In this document: piece after piece, positions 39,472 through 51,201 of the stretch
Numbering within the stretch: the stretch's first letter is position 1
Layout of the letters: the number at the start of each line of letters is the position of its first letter
Origin: Siderastrea siderea
Lineage: Eukaryota; Cnidaria; Anthozoa; Scleractinia; Rhizangiidae
DNA length: 64,000 nt
Direction of reading: 5' to 3'
NCBI GenBank assembly: GCA_964030785.1
Contig: OZ034969.1
Coordinates: 69,423,162-69,487,161 of the forward strand
Program-made: the position numbers and the translations under genes
The notes under the pieces: generated by a model
Database searches by the model: none
The model's input: the letters and a program-made list of their open reading frames with translations, nothing else
Told to the model about the DNA's origin: nothing

Positions 39472-40109
39472 ACATTGGAGTTCCGCTTCTAGCTAGGCTT
39501 GGCTAAATCTATATATTATCTTTAACTGACACAGTAAAAAACAAAAGAAAAAAAAAGAGACCGGTTTCTGGAAATTTTACAGAAAAATTGTGTTTTCCTT
39601 TTGCTAAAAGCGCACCACTTTAGAAAACGATGACATCGTAATTGGAAATCACATCATTTTATTTCCTAACTCGGGCGGGCAATTTACCTGGAAATATTGA
39701 TTAGAAGTGAACTGACAATGACAAATTGAAAGGTCACTTATATATGAAGGTTGAAAACAACGTTATTAAGTAAGGGAAAGGGAATTCAATTGTGTTTTTT
39801 CTTCTCCTGCGTTATATTAATAGATGATCGGCAGCGATTACACACTTAAAATGTTTTGTATCTGGATGTATTGAAAACTAGTAGTACTGCCATTATGATG
39901 CCACAGCCGAGGACGTTTACATGTGTCACGCTACATTAAGAGATCCAGAATAAGTGTTTTGCACGAAGTTAGAAAAGAAATGTTACTATTTGGATGCATT
40001 TCAATATTACGGGCTAGTTTTTTGGTCGTAATTCAATCGAACTGATCGATTGGGAGATTATTTTGATCATGTCAGCCGACGTTCAAATCCAGTTCACGCA
40101 TGCGGTTGT

Positions 40110-40390
40110 TTAACACGGCGAAGATCGTCTGGAAACGCACTAGAGGAGTTTGTTCTAAATTGATCCCATGAATTTCGTAAGCTTAATGTAACCGTCGAAA
40201 ACAGAAACTTCATTCCAGAATTTCGGTCGCACTGTGTGGCAATGGGAGTTGAAAACGAAGCTCAAGAGCTATTAAGCGCCAGAAAATCTTTGGCAATGTT
40301 ATAACATGTAAACTAACTCTTCGTGTAGACAATTTACATAATTTATATTTCCTTCGTCACAGCGGTATATATCTTCCTACGTGCTATAAC
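40110..40390 (+). repeat. Diverged copy of the gene B upstream region
   Basis: This segment is similar to about 6400-6710 upstream of gene B. Shared landmarks include CTGAAACTTCATTCCAGAATTTC-type sequence (6535-6560 against 40199-40226), AAGCGC near a TTTTGGCAATG stretch (6609-6630 against 40275-40298), and AATTTACATAATTTATATTTCC (6658 against 40330). Pseudogene E at 47306 is a copy of gene B, so this is probably its displaced upstream region, separated by about 7 kb of inserted repeats. Confidence 0.6.
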
Positions 40391-40632
40391 GCCAGGTTGG
40401 CGCTCTGCAACAAAGACAAAGCCCCGCACCCCCTCCTCCCGCCCCCAAAAATGCATAATTAAAATTAAACAGCAATAATAAATAATTAATTAATTCTAAA
40501 TTGGTTTGTCTGAAAAATATTGTATAAAAACAAACATTATTATCATCCAGACATGGCGCTGTTTTTGTCGAGGCATGTACGGACATTTTCTATGATTTGC
40601 CAGTGGGGTTGTAAAGCAGATCTTGTTACATT

Positions 40633-41706
40633 AAAACCCGGCATAGTCAATCGAACTTTCGGAAATCGAACTCAATCGAATTCAATCGAACTCAATCCGG
40701 ATTGAGTTCGATTGATTCCGGCAATCGAACGAAATCGAACACCGAACTTTGTGTGAGTTCGATTTCCGAACCAATCGAATTGATCGAACAAGTCGAACCG
40801 AATCGAACTCAATCCATTGGATTATGTTCGATTGAGTTCGGCTACCGAACACAGTCCAATGGATTACGTTCGATTGTGTTCGGTGAATAAATTCGCTTGG
40901 ACAAAGGTCATGTTATGTGGTCTGACTGCCCGCTTGGTTACTGTACGCAAGCTCTAGTGAACCTACATAAAAGGCAAGCCCATCGAAAACAAGTTTTTCT
41001 CGTCCTTGTTTAATGATAATTCAATAACAAAAATAAACTGTCCACTGCAGTAAAAAGAACAGATTAGCACAACGTTAACATTATTCCCGCGTTTTACCGT
41101 ACTCTGGAACTACTGGTCCGTTTTCATTGTAAGTTAACTTGCAATTGCAAAATGATGACAACTTGAAGTATTACTTTCATGAAAAAGTACAGTCTTCAGC
41201 AAACTACTAACCGCGACACAGTTCACAGACCATGCAGTTCACGTTGAAGGTGGCCTAATTGTCCGCACTCATTTGCAACTCGAAAAGCACGGCCTTTCTC
41301 GCCTATTTTCTTTAAAACTTTGAACTCTTAATTTACCCTCCTCCACGTCAAAGCGGCACTCTTGGTAGCCTGTTACTACGCATTTAAAACTAACAACCCA
41401 CAGCGCATCTGAAGCCATTTATCCGGGAATTTTGCGGCTACGAAAAACACGTGTTATACTGAGGTATAAACTCGAGCCTCCAAAACCTTGTTATTGATTT
41501 TTAACACCAGTTTTACAAAAATCAAGAGTTCGGAAATCGAACGTTCGATTGCGTTCGATTGCCAATTTTTTTTTGTGTGAGTTCGATTTCGTTCGATTGC
41601 GGAATTCAATCGAACTCAATCCATCGATTGAGTTCGATTGAGTTCGATTGAGTTCGATTGAAATATAGTTCGATTGGGTTCGATTGACTATGCCGGGATT
41701 AAAGGC
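40633..41706. mobile_element. Inverted-repeat element with TTCGATTGAG subterminal repeats
   Basis: The ends CCCGGCATAGTCAATCGAAC (left, about 40638) and the reverse complement at about 41679-41699 are matching terminal inverted repeats with TTAA at or next to both outer edges. Each end carries many copies of a roughly 11-bp motif (TTCGATTGAG or its reverse complement), at 40655-40885 and 41525-41690. The middle is about 640 bp without a transposase frame. Short open frames over the arrays encode repetitive NRTQSN-type peptides that are not genes. It looks like a non-autonomous DNA transposon, possibly of a TTAA-targeting family (inference). Confidence 0.7.
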
Positions 41707-43449
41707 AGTAACTTTGGCTGTATTCGTCCCTCCATACCACGCCATCGAAGGGTTAATATCTAAATAAGGTTTTCTTCTCATTTTAGGACAAAAGAGTTTC
41801 TCAGGCAAGGTACAACTTGACACACCCTTCCTTTGTTTTAATTTAGCTTTTGATGGCGTTCTTTTTAATTTGTTCCCGATTATTTTTCCTTTTCATTTCT
41901 TCGCCCGTTCACTGCAGAACTTTGCTCAAAGATGGCCTTCTTGTTTTCTTTTTTCGGCCATTCGTTTATTCACCTCTAGCACGAGTTTCTTGTTGACAAT
42001 TTTGGTAACGAGTTCGTGAAGATTTGTACTTGACTACATGATAACTATCTGTAAATATGGCACGGGATAGGCGGAAAGAACGGTTGATAAAACTAGTAAG
42101 ACTTACTCTTACAGAACGAGGACCTCTCTCAATTATTCTACAAGTTGCACGTTGTTAGGCTTCTATGTGTCTAAGGCAGTCCATTTATCGTTTAACGCCC
42201 CTTCCTTCAAAGGAAGAGTTTACATTTTAACCCAATACTTGAAAAATAGTTTCAAATAGAACCTTCTTCGTACGAAACGTAACTCATTTCCTTTATCGTG
42301 GTCAGCGCATTTGAATAATCTAGGGCAATATGAATTCTACCGCAATTTGAGAGGGACAATTTTTAGACACAGCTGGAGGACAGCTAATTATTAATGATTT
42401 TTACTCAGTTTGCTTGAGGCGCAGCATGGGTTGTATTTTAATTGCCATTTCATATTATGTTTGACCAAGCCGATTTACTGAGATACTCTTCCTCCTTGTT
42501 TGACTTTTATATTGTTTAAGCTCAGGGCACTTCGCCCCTAGCTTTAGACTTGTTTTCCTACAGGGACTAATGTAAGTATGTTTTCAACTTTTTATCAGTT
42601 ATTCTAAGTCAACTTGGACTTTCCTATTTACTTTTAAATAATGTTAAATAGCTCTTAAGATTAAGAGTAAGGCCAGTTTATTTGTTGCTTCCTTGGGTAC
42701 TGTGGTAACTGCTCCTTAACTTGTAATATTAAATTGCACAACATTTAAATAGAACATTTGAACATTATTATCAACACGGAGATAAACTTTAAAAATAACG
42801 AGAATTGTTCAGAATGAGAATGTGGGGTGCTTTTCAAGTAAGATCTCGCCCGAAGGCAAAGAGTGCAGAAGGATCAAAAAGTTCCTTTGTGTAAGTTAGG
42901 AGATACAGCGAAGTTATAAGTGGTCGCGTTTTAGCCTGATCCCTTGTCACAGAGCTGGGTAGCCCTTGTGCTAATCTTACATGAAAGGTCGTCCCTCATT
43001 TATCCTGGCATCTCTTCTGATATACTTTTTATAGACAATAAACCGGTAAATTGTACCTGAGTTTTGTTTTCTGTACTGCCGTTGCCAATTTCCCTTTAGA
43101 TACCTTATGGATAGTGGGGTGCAACAACATAACAACAAATGATGAAAAAAAAAATATGTATTACATAACGCAAGTACTTATGTATGCAACAAACATGTGA
43201 TTCCCTGACTAACTAAAAAGGACAATATTGTAGAATCTCAGCTGTAGAATCTTCAATTTAAAATCGTTTTACGTGTATTTTCTTCAGTGGCCTCGGTCGT
43301 TGTTATCTAGTGCCCACCTGAACGCGATCGGTTCTAACCAACGACTCTCTACCAGTGTAAGATATGGTGAATAATTATTTTTAAAATAAATCAACTGTCA
43401 TTATATAAAACCGCTTGAATCAAGAGGAGAAAGGGACCGGTTTGTTCAT
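41707..43449. other. Gene-free stretch
   Basis: AT-rich sequence with no supported gene, RNA or ordered repeat visible to me. Confidence 0.45.
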
Positions 43450-43662
43450 TTAACCCTTTCACTCCCAAGAGTGCCTAAAATCAAAATTTAACACAAATCC
43501 CAAATTTTATTTGTAAAATACTTAAATATAAATAGTACCATGTGAAAGTACTGCTGAAGAGGTTCCATTTGAATGGTCATACAATAGGATTTTATCCACA
43601 AACTCAAAAGTTAGAAACACCTTGATGTCTCCATTTACTGACTCTGGGAGTGAAAGGGTTAA
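43450..43662. mobile_element. 213-bp MITE with perfect 18-bp terminal inverted repeats
   Basis: Both ends read TTAACCCTTTCACTCCCA inward. The element is too short to code and is AT-rich inside. The outermost TTAA may be the target site (TTAA-targeting superfamily) or part of the repeat. Confidence 0.8.
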
Positions 43663-44513
43663 GTGTGACAAGAACTACAATTGGATAATAGAGAAAAAAA
43701 GAAGGAAACTAGCAAAAGGAAAAAAAAAACTAACAAACATTACTGAGGCCTACTTTATTTATGCTGTCATAATTCCTGAGAAGTATTTGGAGGGATTACC
43801 GAGTTGAAGGAACACCCGTGACCTCAGACTTGCTTTGGCAGTTAAGCGCTATTAACCATTTATTCATTGTGCTCAATTTCTTATCGAATAATATTCTTAG
43901 TAGAAGTATCGTAGATAAGCACTATACCTAATTAATTACACGACCCCCCAAGCATTATTATGCTAGTCCGAAGGTGACAAAATATCAAGTTTACCATTCT
44001 TTAATGTCAAGTTACATTTTTATACATCAACTATTTTATATTTGTGTCATTTTGTCATATATTTATGTCAAAACAATTTCTTCTGTGTCAGTGTGATTTT
44101 TGCTATATCAAGCGATCTCTTATATGCATCAAATAAATCATTGTTTCATACATGAAGTGGTTAACATTTTCATATCAAGTTGTGTGCACATTTTTATACA
44201 TCAAGAAAGGGGAGATGAGCTTTTGATCAGAAAATACCTTCAAGGAGAGGAGTCTGGCGACGAGTTATCGGGGTTTATTCGAGAGTTCTTTGCAAAGATG
44301 CTTTTATTGATCCGGCAGTGTAACACTTGTTTGAAGAAATAATGATGGTGACCAAGCAGAATTATAAGCTAGAAGGATGGAGCAATATGAGCAAAGTTTA
44401 CGAGTCATGTACCAGCGAATAACAGAATCGCGTTCCCACCTACATGCTCTTGGCTTTAATTATGAGCAGTTGATGGTTTCTCATAATCGGACAGAAATTG
44501 GAAAGATTAAATT

Positions 44514-44945
44514 TTATGGAGGGACTTTACTCTGATAACGACAATGTTGAAAGAGCAACAGGGACAGAGGGAAATCTTTGCTCCATGCCGTACCAAACGG
44601 TCGTGTAGGCAGGCCAGATTTTAATGAAAAAGTTATGGGAGCCTGTAAATGAAAAAAACCTCTCATCACTGTCCAAAGAGAGGTAGTGCCAGTGAATGAT
44701 AGTGGTAGATGCAGCATTAGGGCAACCATCTGACCACAGTGCCAAGGTTAGTACATCTCTGATTATATTATACAAGGCAACGTCGGTAATCTGAGAAAAA
44801 TTTCGCTCTTGGTTAACAGGCATACTATTGAATCCTTGACGATGGCGAGAAAGAGTTTTTGCAGATACACCAAGTATTCTTGCTACAGTGTATGTCCTAA
44901 AACCTGCACCCTCTCAGAGTCCACGAATCTGTTCTTCAGTTAGGC
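44514..44945 (-). pseudogene. Decayed HTH transposase/integrase-like fragment
   Basis: On the minus strand, from about 44945 down, the conceptual frame reads LTEEQIRGL, a stop, then GFRTYTVARILGVSAKTLSRH and on to NQERNFSQITDVALYNII. This is a helix-turn-helix-like N-terminal region of the kind found in cnidarian and fish integrase-core transposon proteins. The frame has a stop at about 44917 and loses similarity after about 44730. No catalytic DDE region is present, so it is a remnant. Confidence 0.4.
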
Positions 44946-45085
44946 TTGCTGTTTTTTTGCGAAACGAAACGAAATGAAAATAAATGAAGACTAAAGTCAG
45001 CTAATGGTTTGGTGCGTTTGGTACGCGTTGTGTTGTCAAAAAATTAGAGGAATAAACACCGGAAATGCAGAGTTTTTAAATCCAA

Positions 45086-45410
45086 AGATCTGTATTCTGC
45101 GAAACGAGCTCTTCTCAGATTGCAGCGAACTTTAACCTATCTCATTACATTCGTTAACGCCGCCATTAATATTCCTCGCTGCAATGATGAATTCTGAAAA
45201 AGCGGCGAGCCAAGAGGTCAAATTTACTCCGTTTCGCAAATTACAGATCTGTATTCTGCGAAACGAGCTCTTCTCAGATCGCGGAGAACTTTGACCTATT
45301 TCATTACATTCGTTAATGCTTTCCATTGATATTCCTGGCTGTAATGATGAATTCTGAACAAAAAGCGGCGAGCCAAGAGGTCAGAAATACTCCATTTCGC
45401 AAATTACGGC
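45086..45410. repeat. Tandem duplication, period about 160 bp
   Basis: The segment beginning AGATCTGTATTCTGCGAAAC at 45086 is repeated from 45245 with about 85-90% similarity by eye. Both copies contain GAATTCTGAA and GCGGCGAGCCAAGAGGTCA in the same order. No coding function is apparent. Confidence 0.75.
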
Positions 45411-45522
45411 AGCAATGTAAACAGATGAACACTGATCGACGGTCTTCGTTTTCGAGTAGGGTCTTCGTTAAGTGTCCGTTAAAAATGGATGTAGTATATC
45501 TCGAAACTGTAGTACACTGTAA

Positions 45523-45983
45523 GCCCGGGGGGGGGGGGGGGTACTCCCGTCAATTTAGGATAGTTGTGTGCCGCCACGGTTCTCAAACCCTGACCCTATT
45601 TAAGGGTAGAAAATCGAGAATTGATACCCTTTTAAAGGCCCAAAACCAAGAAATGGCACCCTATTTAAGGGAAACAAGATAACTCATAATTCTGTAACTA
45701 GGTGGTGAGGAGCGCCAACACAAGCTGTAAACGTCCTTTTAAAATCGCTTTGTTAAACTTTATAACGTGTAGTACAGTTTTAACAGACCATATCTTTTTC
45801 GTTTTGCGCGTTGAGGTGGATACTGCAATTTAGTGACCCTATCTAAGGAACATCTAAGGATCACAATATCAAAAAACACCAAAAAGGATAGCCTATTTAA
45901 GGGCTGAGCACCTCAAAAACCCTACCCTATCGGGCGGCACATACCTATATAGCGTATATAAGGAAGTACCCCCCCCCCCCGGG
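45523..45983. mobile_element. Non-autonomous element with CCCGGGGG/GTAC ends
   Basis: The left end CCCGGGGG...GGTACTCCC and the right end GAAGTACCCC...CCCGGGA are inverted. Inside, CCCTATTTAAGGG-type motifs occur several times in both orientations (about 45595, 45660, 45895). No coding frame. The same kind of G-run end occurs at 14262, 38160 and elsewhere, so this is a multicopy family. Confidence 0.6.
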
Positions 45984-46309
45984 ACTGTAAGCTAGCTCCA
46001 GTTCAACAATGTAACATATTAACGCACATCATGCTTCGCGAGCCCCACAGCCGAGCTTCAATGCTAAGACTCAAAATATCTCCAATCCTACCCAAGGTCT
46101 CAGCTATCTCCAGTCCTAACCAAATTCTCAGCTCCTTTGTAACCAAGAAGAACAAAAGAAGTCTAAGGCAAAAGTTGAGCCTAAAATGCGGAAAATTTGA
46201 GAGTTTTATAAATTGAAAAAGATCACTTTTTATTTCAATTGCGATGTTTTACAGAAGGTGTTTCGGTAACGTCTAGCGTCAGTTACAGAAGCAAAATAAT
46301 ATTTGTAAT

Positions 46310-47060
46310 AAAAATAAATAAATAAATGTAAAGAAGATCCTCGAAGTTATTAACGCAACTTATGCAGTTGCGAAAAGAAAGCCTGAAAAAATCAGGCTTG
46401 CCGGGATTCGAACCCTGACCTCTGCGAACGGTGCAGCGCTCTAACCAATTGAGCTAACAAGCCAACTGGGAGCTGGTCATTAAGTTGGTTCGTAATATAC
46501 CCGTGAAAGATGAAGATGAAATTATGAATATATGAAATTTATACATTTGAACTGCGGAATAAAGAAATAAATGTAAAGAAGATCCTCGCAGTTATTAACG
46601 CAACTTATGCAGTTGCGAAAAGAAAGCCTGAAAAAAATCAGGCTTGCCAGGATTTGAACCCTGACCTCTGCAAACGGTGCAGCGCTCTAACCAATTGAGC
46701 TAACAAGCCAACTGGGAGCTGGTCATTAAATTGGTTCGTAATATACCCGGGAAAGATGAAGATGAAATTATGAATATATGAATATATGAATTTCATATAT
46801 TCATAACTTCATCTTAATCTTTCCCGGGTATATTACGAACCAATTTAATGACCAGCTCCCAGTTGGCTTGTTAGCTCATTTGGTTAGAGTGCTGCACCGC
46901 TCGCAGAGGTCAGGGTTCGAATCCCGGCAAGCCTGATTTTTTCAGGCTTTCTTTTCGCAACTGCATAAGTTGCGTTAATAACTGCGAGGATCTTCTTTAC
47001 ATTTATTTCTTTATTCCGCGGTTCAAATACATGAATTTCATATATTCATAATTTCAAAAA
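46310..47060. repeat. Hairpin cluster of three tRNA-derived repeat units
   Basis: Two units in reverse orientation (tRNA-like cores 46395-46463 and 46641-46709) are followed by one forward unit (46865-46933). Each unit of about 240 bp carries the tRNA-like core, AACGCAACTTATGCAGTTGC boxes and AAATTATGAATATATGAA ends. The second and third units form a long inverted repeat centred near 46790. The anticodon loops are altered compared with the copies at 28.5 kb. These are dispersed repeats rather than working tRNA genes. Confidence 0.65.
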
Positions 47061-48339
47061 TAAATAAGTATATATATATTGTTTTTATTATATGTTAATT
47101 AATTTATGAAAAAAAAAACCATGTACAGTTAAATGATATTCTATCTTCCGAATGAACCTCCATTGCAAGTACCATCGTGGGAAAACGAACATGGTCTCTT
47201 TTAAGTATCTATGTAACTAGCTTTTCGGCAATCGCGATTTAAAGTGTACAGCTGATGACATAATTTTGAAAATGATCACAACTCTCACCTTGTAAAGCAG
47301 CAAACGTGGAATTCAGAAGAAATTCCAACTTGACGATCCCGCTTTGTCTGCCGAACAACTGCCACTGGAATCCGGCAACCGGAGAATACAGCAAAACAGG
47401 AGGTGGGCGTAAGTCACTTTATGTCGGCGACGAAGTTCTTCAGAAACTCAGGACCGTAAGAGATACGCTTGCTGAAACACTGTTCGTTGCGTCTGGCAAC
47501 CAACGGACGTATTTGTCATATATTCATCACCTCCTTTTTCCCAGTTTTCTTATATTTGCCACACTGAGAGCAGAAAAATTTCGGCGTGTGTCCAGTGGGG
47601 GTAGGGCGGTGTGGTAATGTTGCAACTGTCCCTTCCATTAATATGACGCCTGCCGTAAATGTTGATAAAAGCTTTCTTCCTTAAAGCAATACTTCCGGAT
47701 TTTTTCTTCGATTAGATGGTGTTCTCCTTCGGTTTTCTTTCATAGTCTACGTTCAAGCATATATAGATTAATATCACTCTACAGAGTGATGTTAATCTAC
47801 ATTGGTCTAACATGATACACTATTGTCTCACAGAGAGCACCCAGGCAATTCTTCAAGCATTGGGGCCGAAAATGTAGATAACGCTTATTTTTTGCTTAAC
47901 TGAGCTTTAAGCGATAGTAAATGAAAGACGGCTTGGTTGATATCCGCAAATGTAACCAAGACGTGCAGTTGGGGTGGGGAGGGTGCTGATAACTGGATTG
48001 CATTTTTAACGAGATTTGTTTGATAGAGTTCTTCTCAATCTAATCCATTTTGCATTCCTTTCTTTTCTTTTCTTAGGTCCCGTTTGTGTAGTGTCGATCG
48101 CTGGGCTATACCGAAAGGGAAAGTCCTACATTTTAAGCGAAGCGTTTGACCAATCAGCGGTTTTTCCTCTTGGACACAATTTTGACCCTGAAACCATGGG
48201 AATCTGGATGTGGGTTGTGCCACAAAAGTTTCGGGTAAGGGCGATAGGCATTCCACTGTTGTGATTACTCCTTTGGTTTTTCCGTCTTCAAACTACGCTC
48301 TGGTATTCCTAGCAAATTCCACCTCAATTTGTATACTAC

Positions 48340-48482
48340 CTGTGATAATGAAGTTACGACTGGAGAAATGTGTTAAAAGAAGAAACGTTGACACCGTCGT
48401 GATAACTCAGAAAAAATCTGAGTCCTCCAACGGGAGTCGAACCCATGACCTTCCAGGTGCCGGTTGGATGCTTGATTGTATA
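48340..48482 (-). repeat. SINE-like insertion in intron 2 of pseudogene E
   Basis: About 140 bp absent from intron 2 of gene B. Its reverse complement contains GGTTCGACTCC, a perfect Pol III B box, close to one end. It also contains AGAAAAAATCTGAG-type palindromic sequence. This is consistent with a tRNA-derived SINE inserted after the B/E duplication. Confidence 0.5.
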
Positions 48483-49165
48483 CTGCCTTTGTAAACTTAA
48501 ACCAGGACTCCACTGGAGAAGAGTACACCATTGTGTTACTGGATTCAGAAGGAATTGATTCTGTTAGCGGAGAAGGTTTAGATGACAATCAGATCTTTAC
48601 ACTCACTGTGTCACTGGCATCTGTCCTGATTCACAACTCAGCTGGCGTTCCAACGAGACATGATCTCGATGGTTTGGAGTATCCTTTATCCGAATGTATA
48701 AATATAATGATCTGCTGTTGCCTGAAATGGGTTTCTTTTTATGATGTGTCAACCTAGCGATCGATAACGAAAAAGCCAAAGTTTTTTTTAACCATAGATA
48801 AGCGGTTCAGCATGGTTACGGTGTTTTAAGTTTTCCTATGTTTCTAAAGAAAGGCAAATGGGCCCAATAAACGTTTATATACTACTGATGCAAGAAGCAG
48901 CAACTATAAACGAAAACAAGTTAGTTCCCCGTTATTCTAATTTCTAAGTAATCTAAGTTTTGCTCGGTAAAAAAATCCTGAATCATATGTTCAGCTTTAT
49001 TGTGAAGTTGTGTCAGCGTATAAAAGTTCACTAGAAAAACGGAGGACCGAGCATAGGGGCGGGCCGAGAAGACACAGAATTCTTCTATAAAACTTTCCCA
49101 TTCTTTGTATGGCTTCTGCGCGATGTAACACAAGCTGTTCCTCCTGACTGCAAGGATATCAAAGA

Positions 49166-50025
49166 GTACTTCTTGACAAGGGTATGCATACACGTAACAA
49201 GGGTAGCTACATGGATCAATACATGAGTGGACAAAATGGTTTGCGCTTTATCTTTTTTTATCAAATTTATCGTTTTTATTTAATTTACCATTAAGGTTTT
49301 TCAAGATCAAGGTTCTTCACACGGAGATCCAAGCCAGGAAGTAGCTGAAAGTATTTTACGCTTCTTTCCTGGATTCCAAGCCTTTAAACTGCCTCCTCCC
49401 ACAGTTGACGATGAAGTTCTAAGAAACATAAACAGGAACAAAAGCCAGCTTAATCCTCGGTTTCTTGATGGTTTTGACCAATTCAAGAGACTAGTGTGGA
49501 CTATGTTGTCTCCCAAACACAGCTTTAACGACAGAGAGGTTGTGACTGGTGAAGGTGAAACTCAAACCTCCTGTGACTCTCATAATTCCTACATTGTACT
49601 TCTTGACAAGGGTATGCATACACGTAACAAGGGTAGCTACATGGATCAATACATGAGTGGACAAAATGGTTTGCGCTTTATCTTTTTTTATCAAATTTAT
49701 CGTTTTTATTTAATTTACCATTAAGGTTTTTCAAGATCAAGGTTCTTCACACGGAGATCCAAGCCAGGAAGTAGCTGAAAGTATTTTACGCTTCTTTCCT
49801 GGATTCCAAGCCTTTAAACTGCCTCCTCCCACAGTTGACGATGAAGTTCTAAGAAACATAAACAGGAACAAAAGCCAGCTTAATCCTCGGTTTCTTGATG
49901 GTTTTGACCAATTCAAGAGACTAGTGTGGACTATGTTGTCTCCCAAACACAGCTTTAACGACAGAGAGGTTGTGACTGGTGAAGGTGAAACTCAAACCTC
50001 CTGTGACTCTCATAATTCCTACATT
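49166..50025. repeat. Perfect 430-bp tandem duplication in pseudogene E
   Basis: 49166-49595 and 49596-50025 appear identical. The unit includes the last 16 bases of exon 4, intron 4, exon 5 and the start of intron 5. The junction has a few bases of shared sequence (GTA). Complete identity implies either a very recent event or an assembly artefact. Confidence 0.9.
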
Positions 50026-51085
50026 GTATAGCCTCCGCCGCAGATATTCTTTTGGCTCGTCACGAAATCTGTCCCTGCGTGGGAGGCGTTACTAGGGGTC
50101 AACAGTGCTTGTTTCTGCTGCCTTCTGTTTGTGTCTTAAATTAACTCATTTTTAATAAATTTCATGAATTTTCCGTGGACTATGTTTATGTTTGCTAGAT
50201 TAGATAGGCCATTTATCATAGATCTGGCTTTGGAACATTTAAGAGTACCAACGGTATCCGAGATGTACTTATAAACTGGAAAAGTGTCTAATTTTAGTTC
50301 TGTTATTCACTTTCTAACCAGGGGTTGTGGTTAACGACAGTAATCCATTAAGTTGACCCAATGAATATACTCAATTGCAGGACTTGCCGCTCTGGTTGAA
50401 CTCTACGTGCAAGCCATCAACATTCCTGGTGTGATTCCTAATGTGCAATCAACTTGGGAGACGTTTGTAGGAACAAAATGTTCAGAGGCCTCTCAAGCGG
50501 CACTTAACCTTTATGACACCACGGTGACCTCAGGACTGTCCGGTCAGCTTCCGTGTGACAATGACAAGATTCGACAAATTCATGGAAATGCGCTTGAGAG
50601 AGGTGCTCCCCAAATGGAAGGTGAAACGGTCGGAATATCCGCCATTACAGTTAAGAAGTACCTGGGAGAACTGACGGTAAGGCCTAAAAAATTTTTCAGC
50701 AGTGTTTATAGGGCCAGTTCTTGACGTGTCTGCCTGGTTCGCTATACCGATCCCGGCACATCTCAACGCACCAAAAATCGTTTCCACAGTTGCACGGAAA
50801 AATCTCAGCACTGTTACCCGGGATGGAATTCTTCCAGGCATTTGCGTTTGCGGGCAAGCCCGGCTAACCGGGTCAACACGTTCTTCTTATGACTGCATTT
50901 TGCTTCAGAGCAGAACAGCTCACAAGTTAATCGATATTTCTCTTTCTCTATTACACCGAGAGGTGCAACGTACATGTATAACAGACCATAAAAGCCATAC
51001 ATGAAAGAGAAAGTGAAACAAAAAAATTGATAAATTAAAAACAAGGTAAATTTAGTCGATGCATTTCAATTGCTGGAGACATTGG

Positions 51086-51201
51086 CTGATTGATTAATCG
51101 ATCAATCGATCGATTGATTGATTGAATGATTGATTATTTGATTGAATGATTGATTGATTGATTGATTGATTGAATGAATGATTGATTGATTGATTGATTG
51201 A
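51086..51201. repeat. GATT microsatellite in intron 6 of pseudogene E
   Basis: Tandem GATT/GAAT repeats with a short ATCGATCGAT core. It occupies the place of the TTTA tract in the corresponding intron of gene B. Confidence 0.85.

Noticed and set aside
40520..41823. Open frames rich in NRTQSN-type repeats
   Set aside because: They are translations of the subterminal TTCGATTGAG arrays of a transposon.
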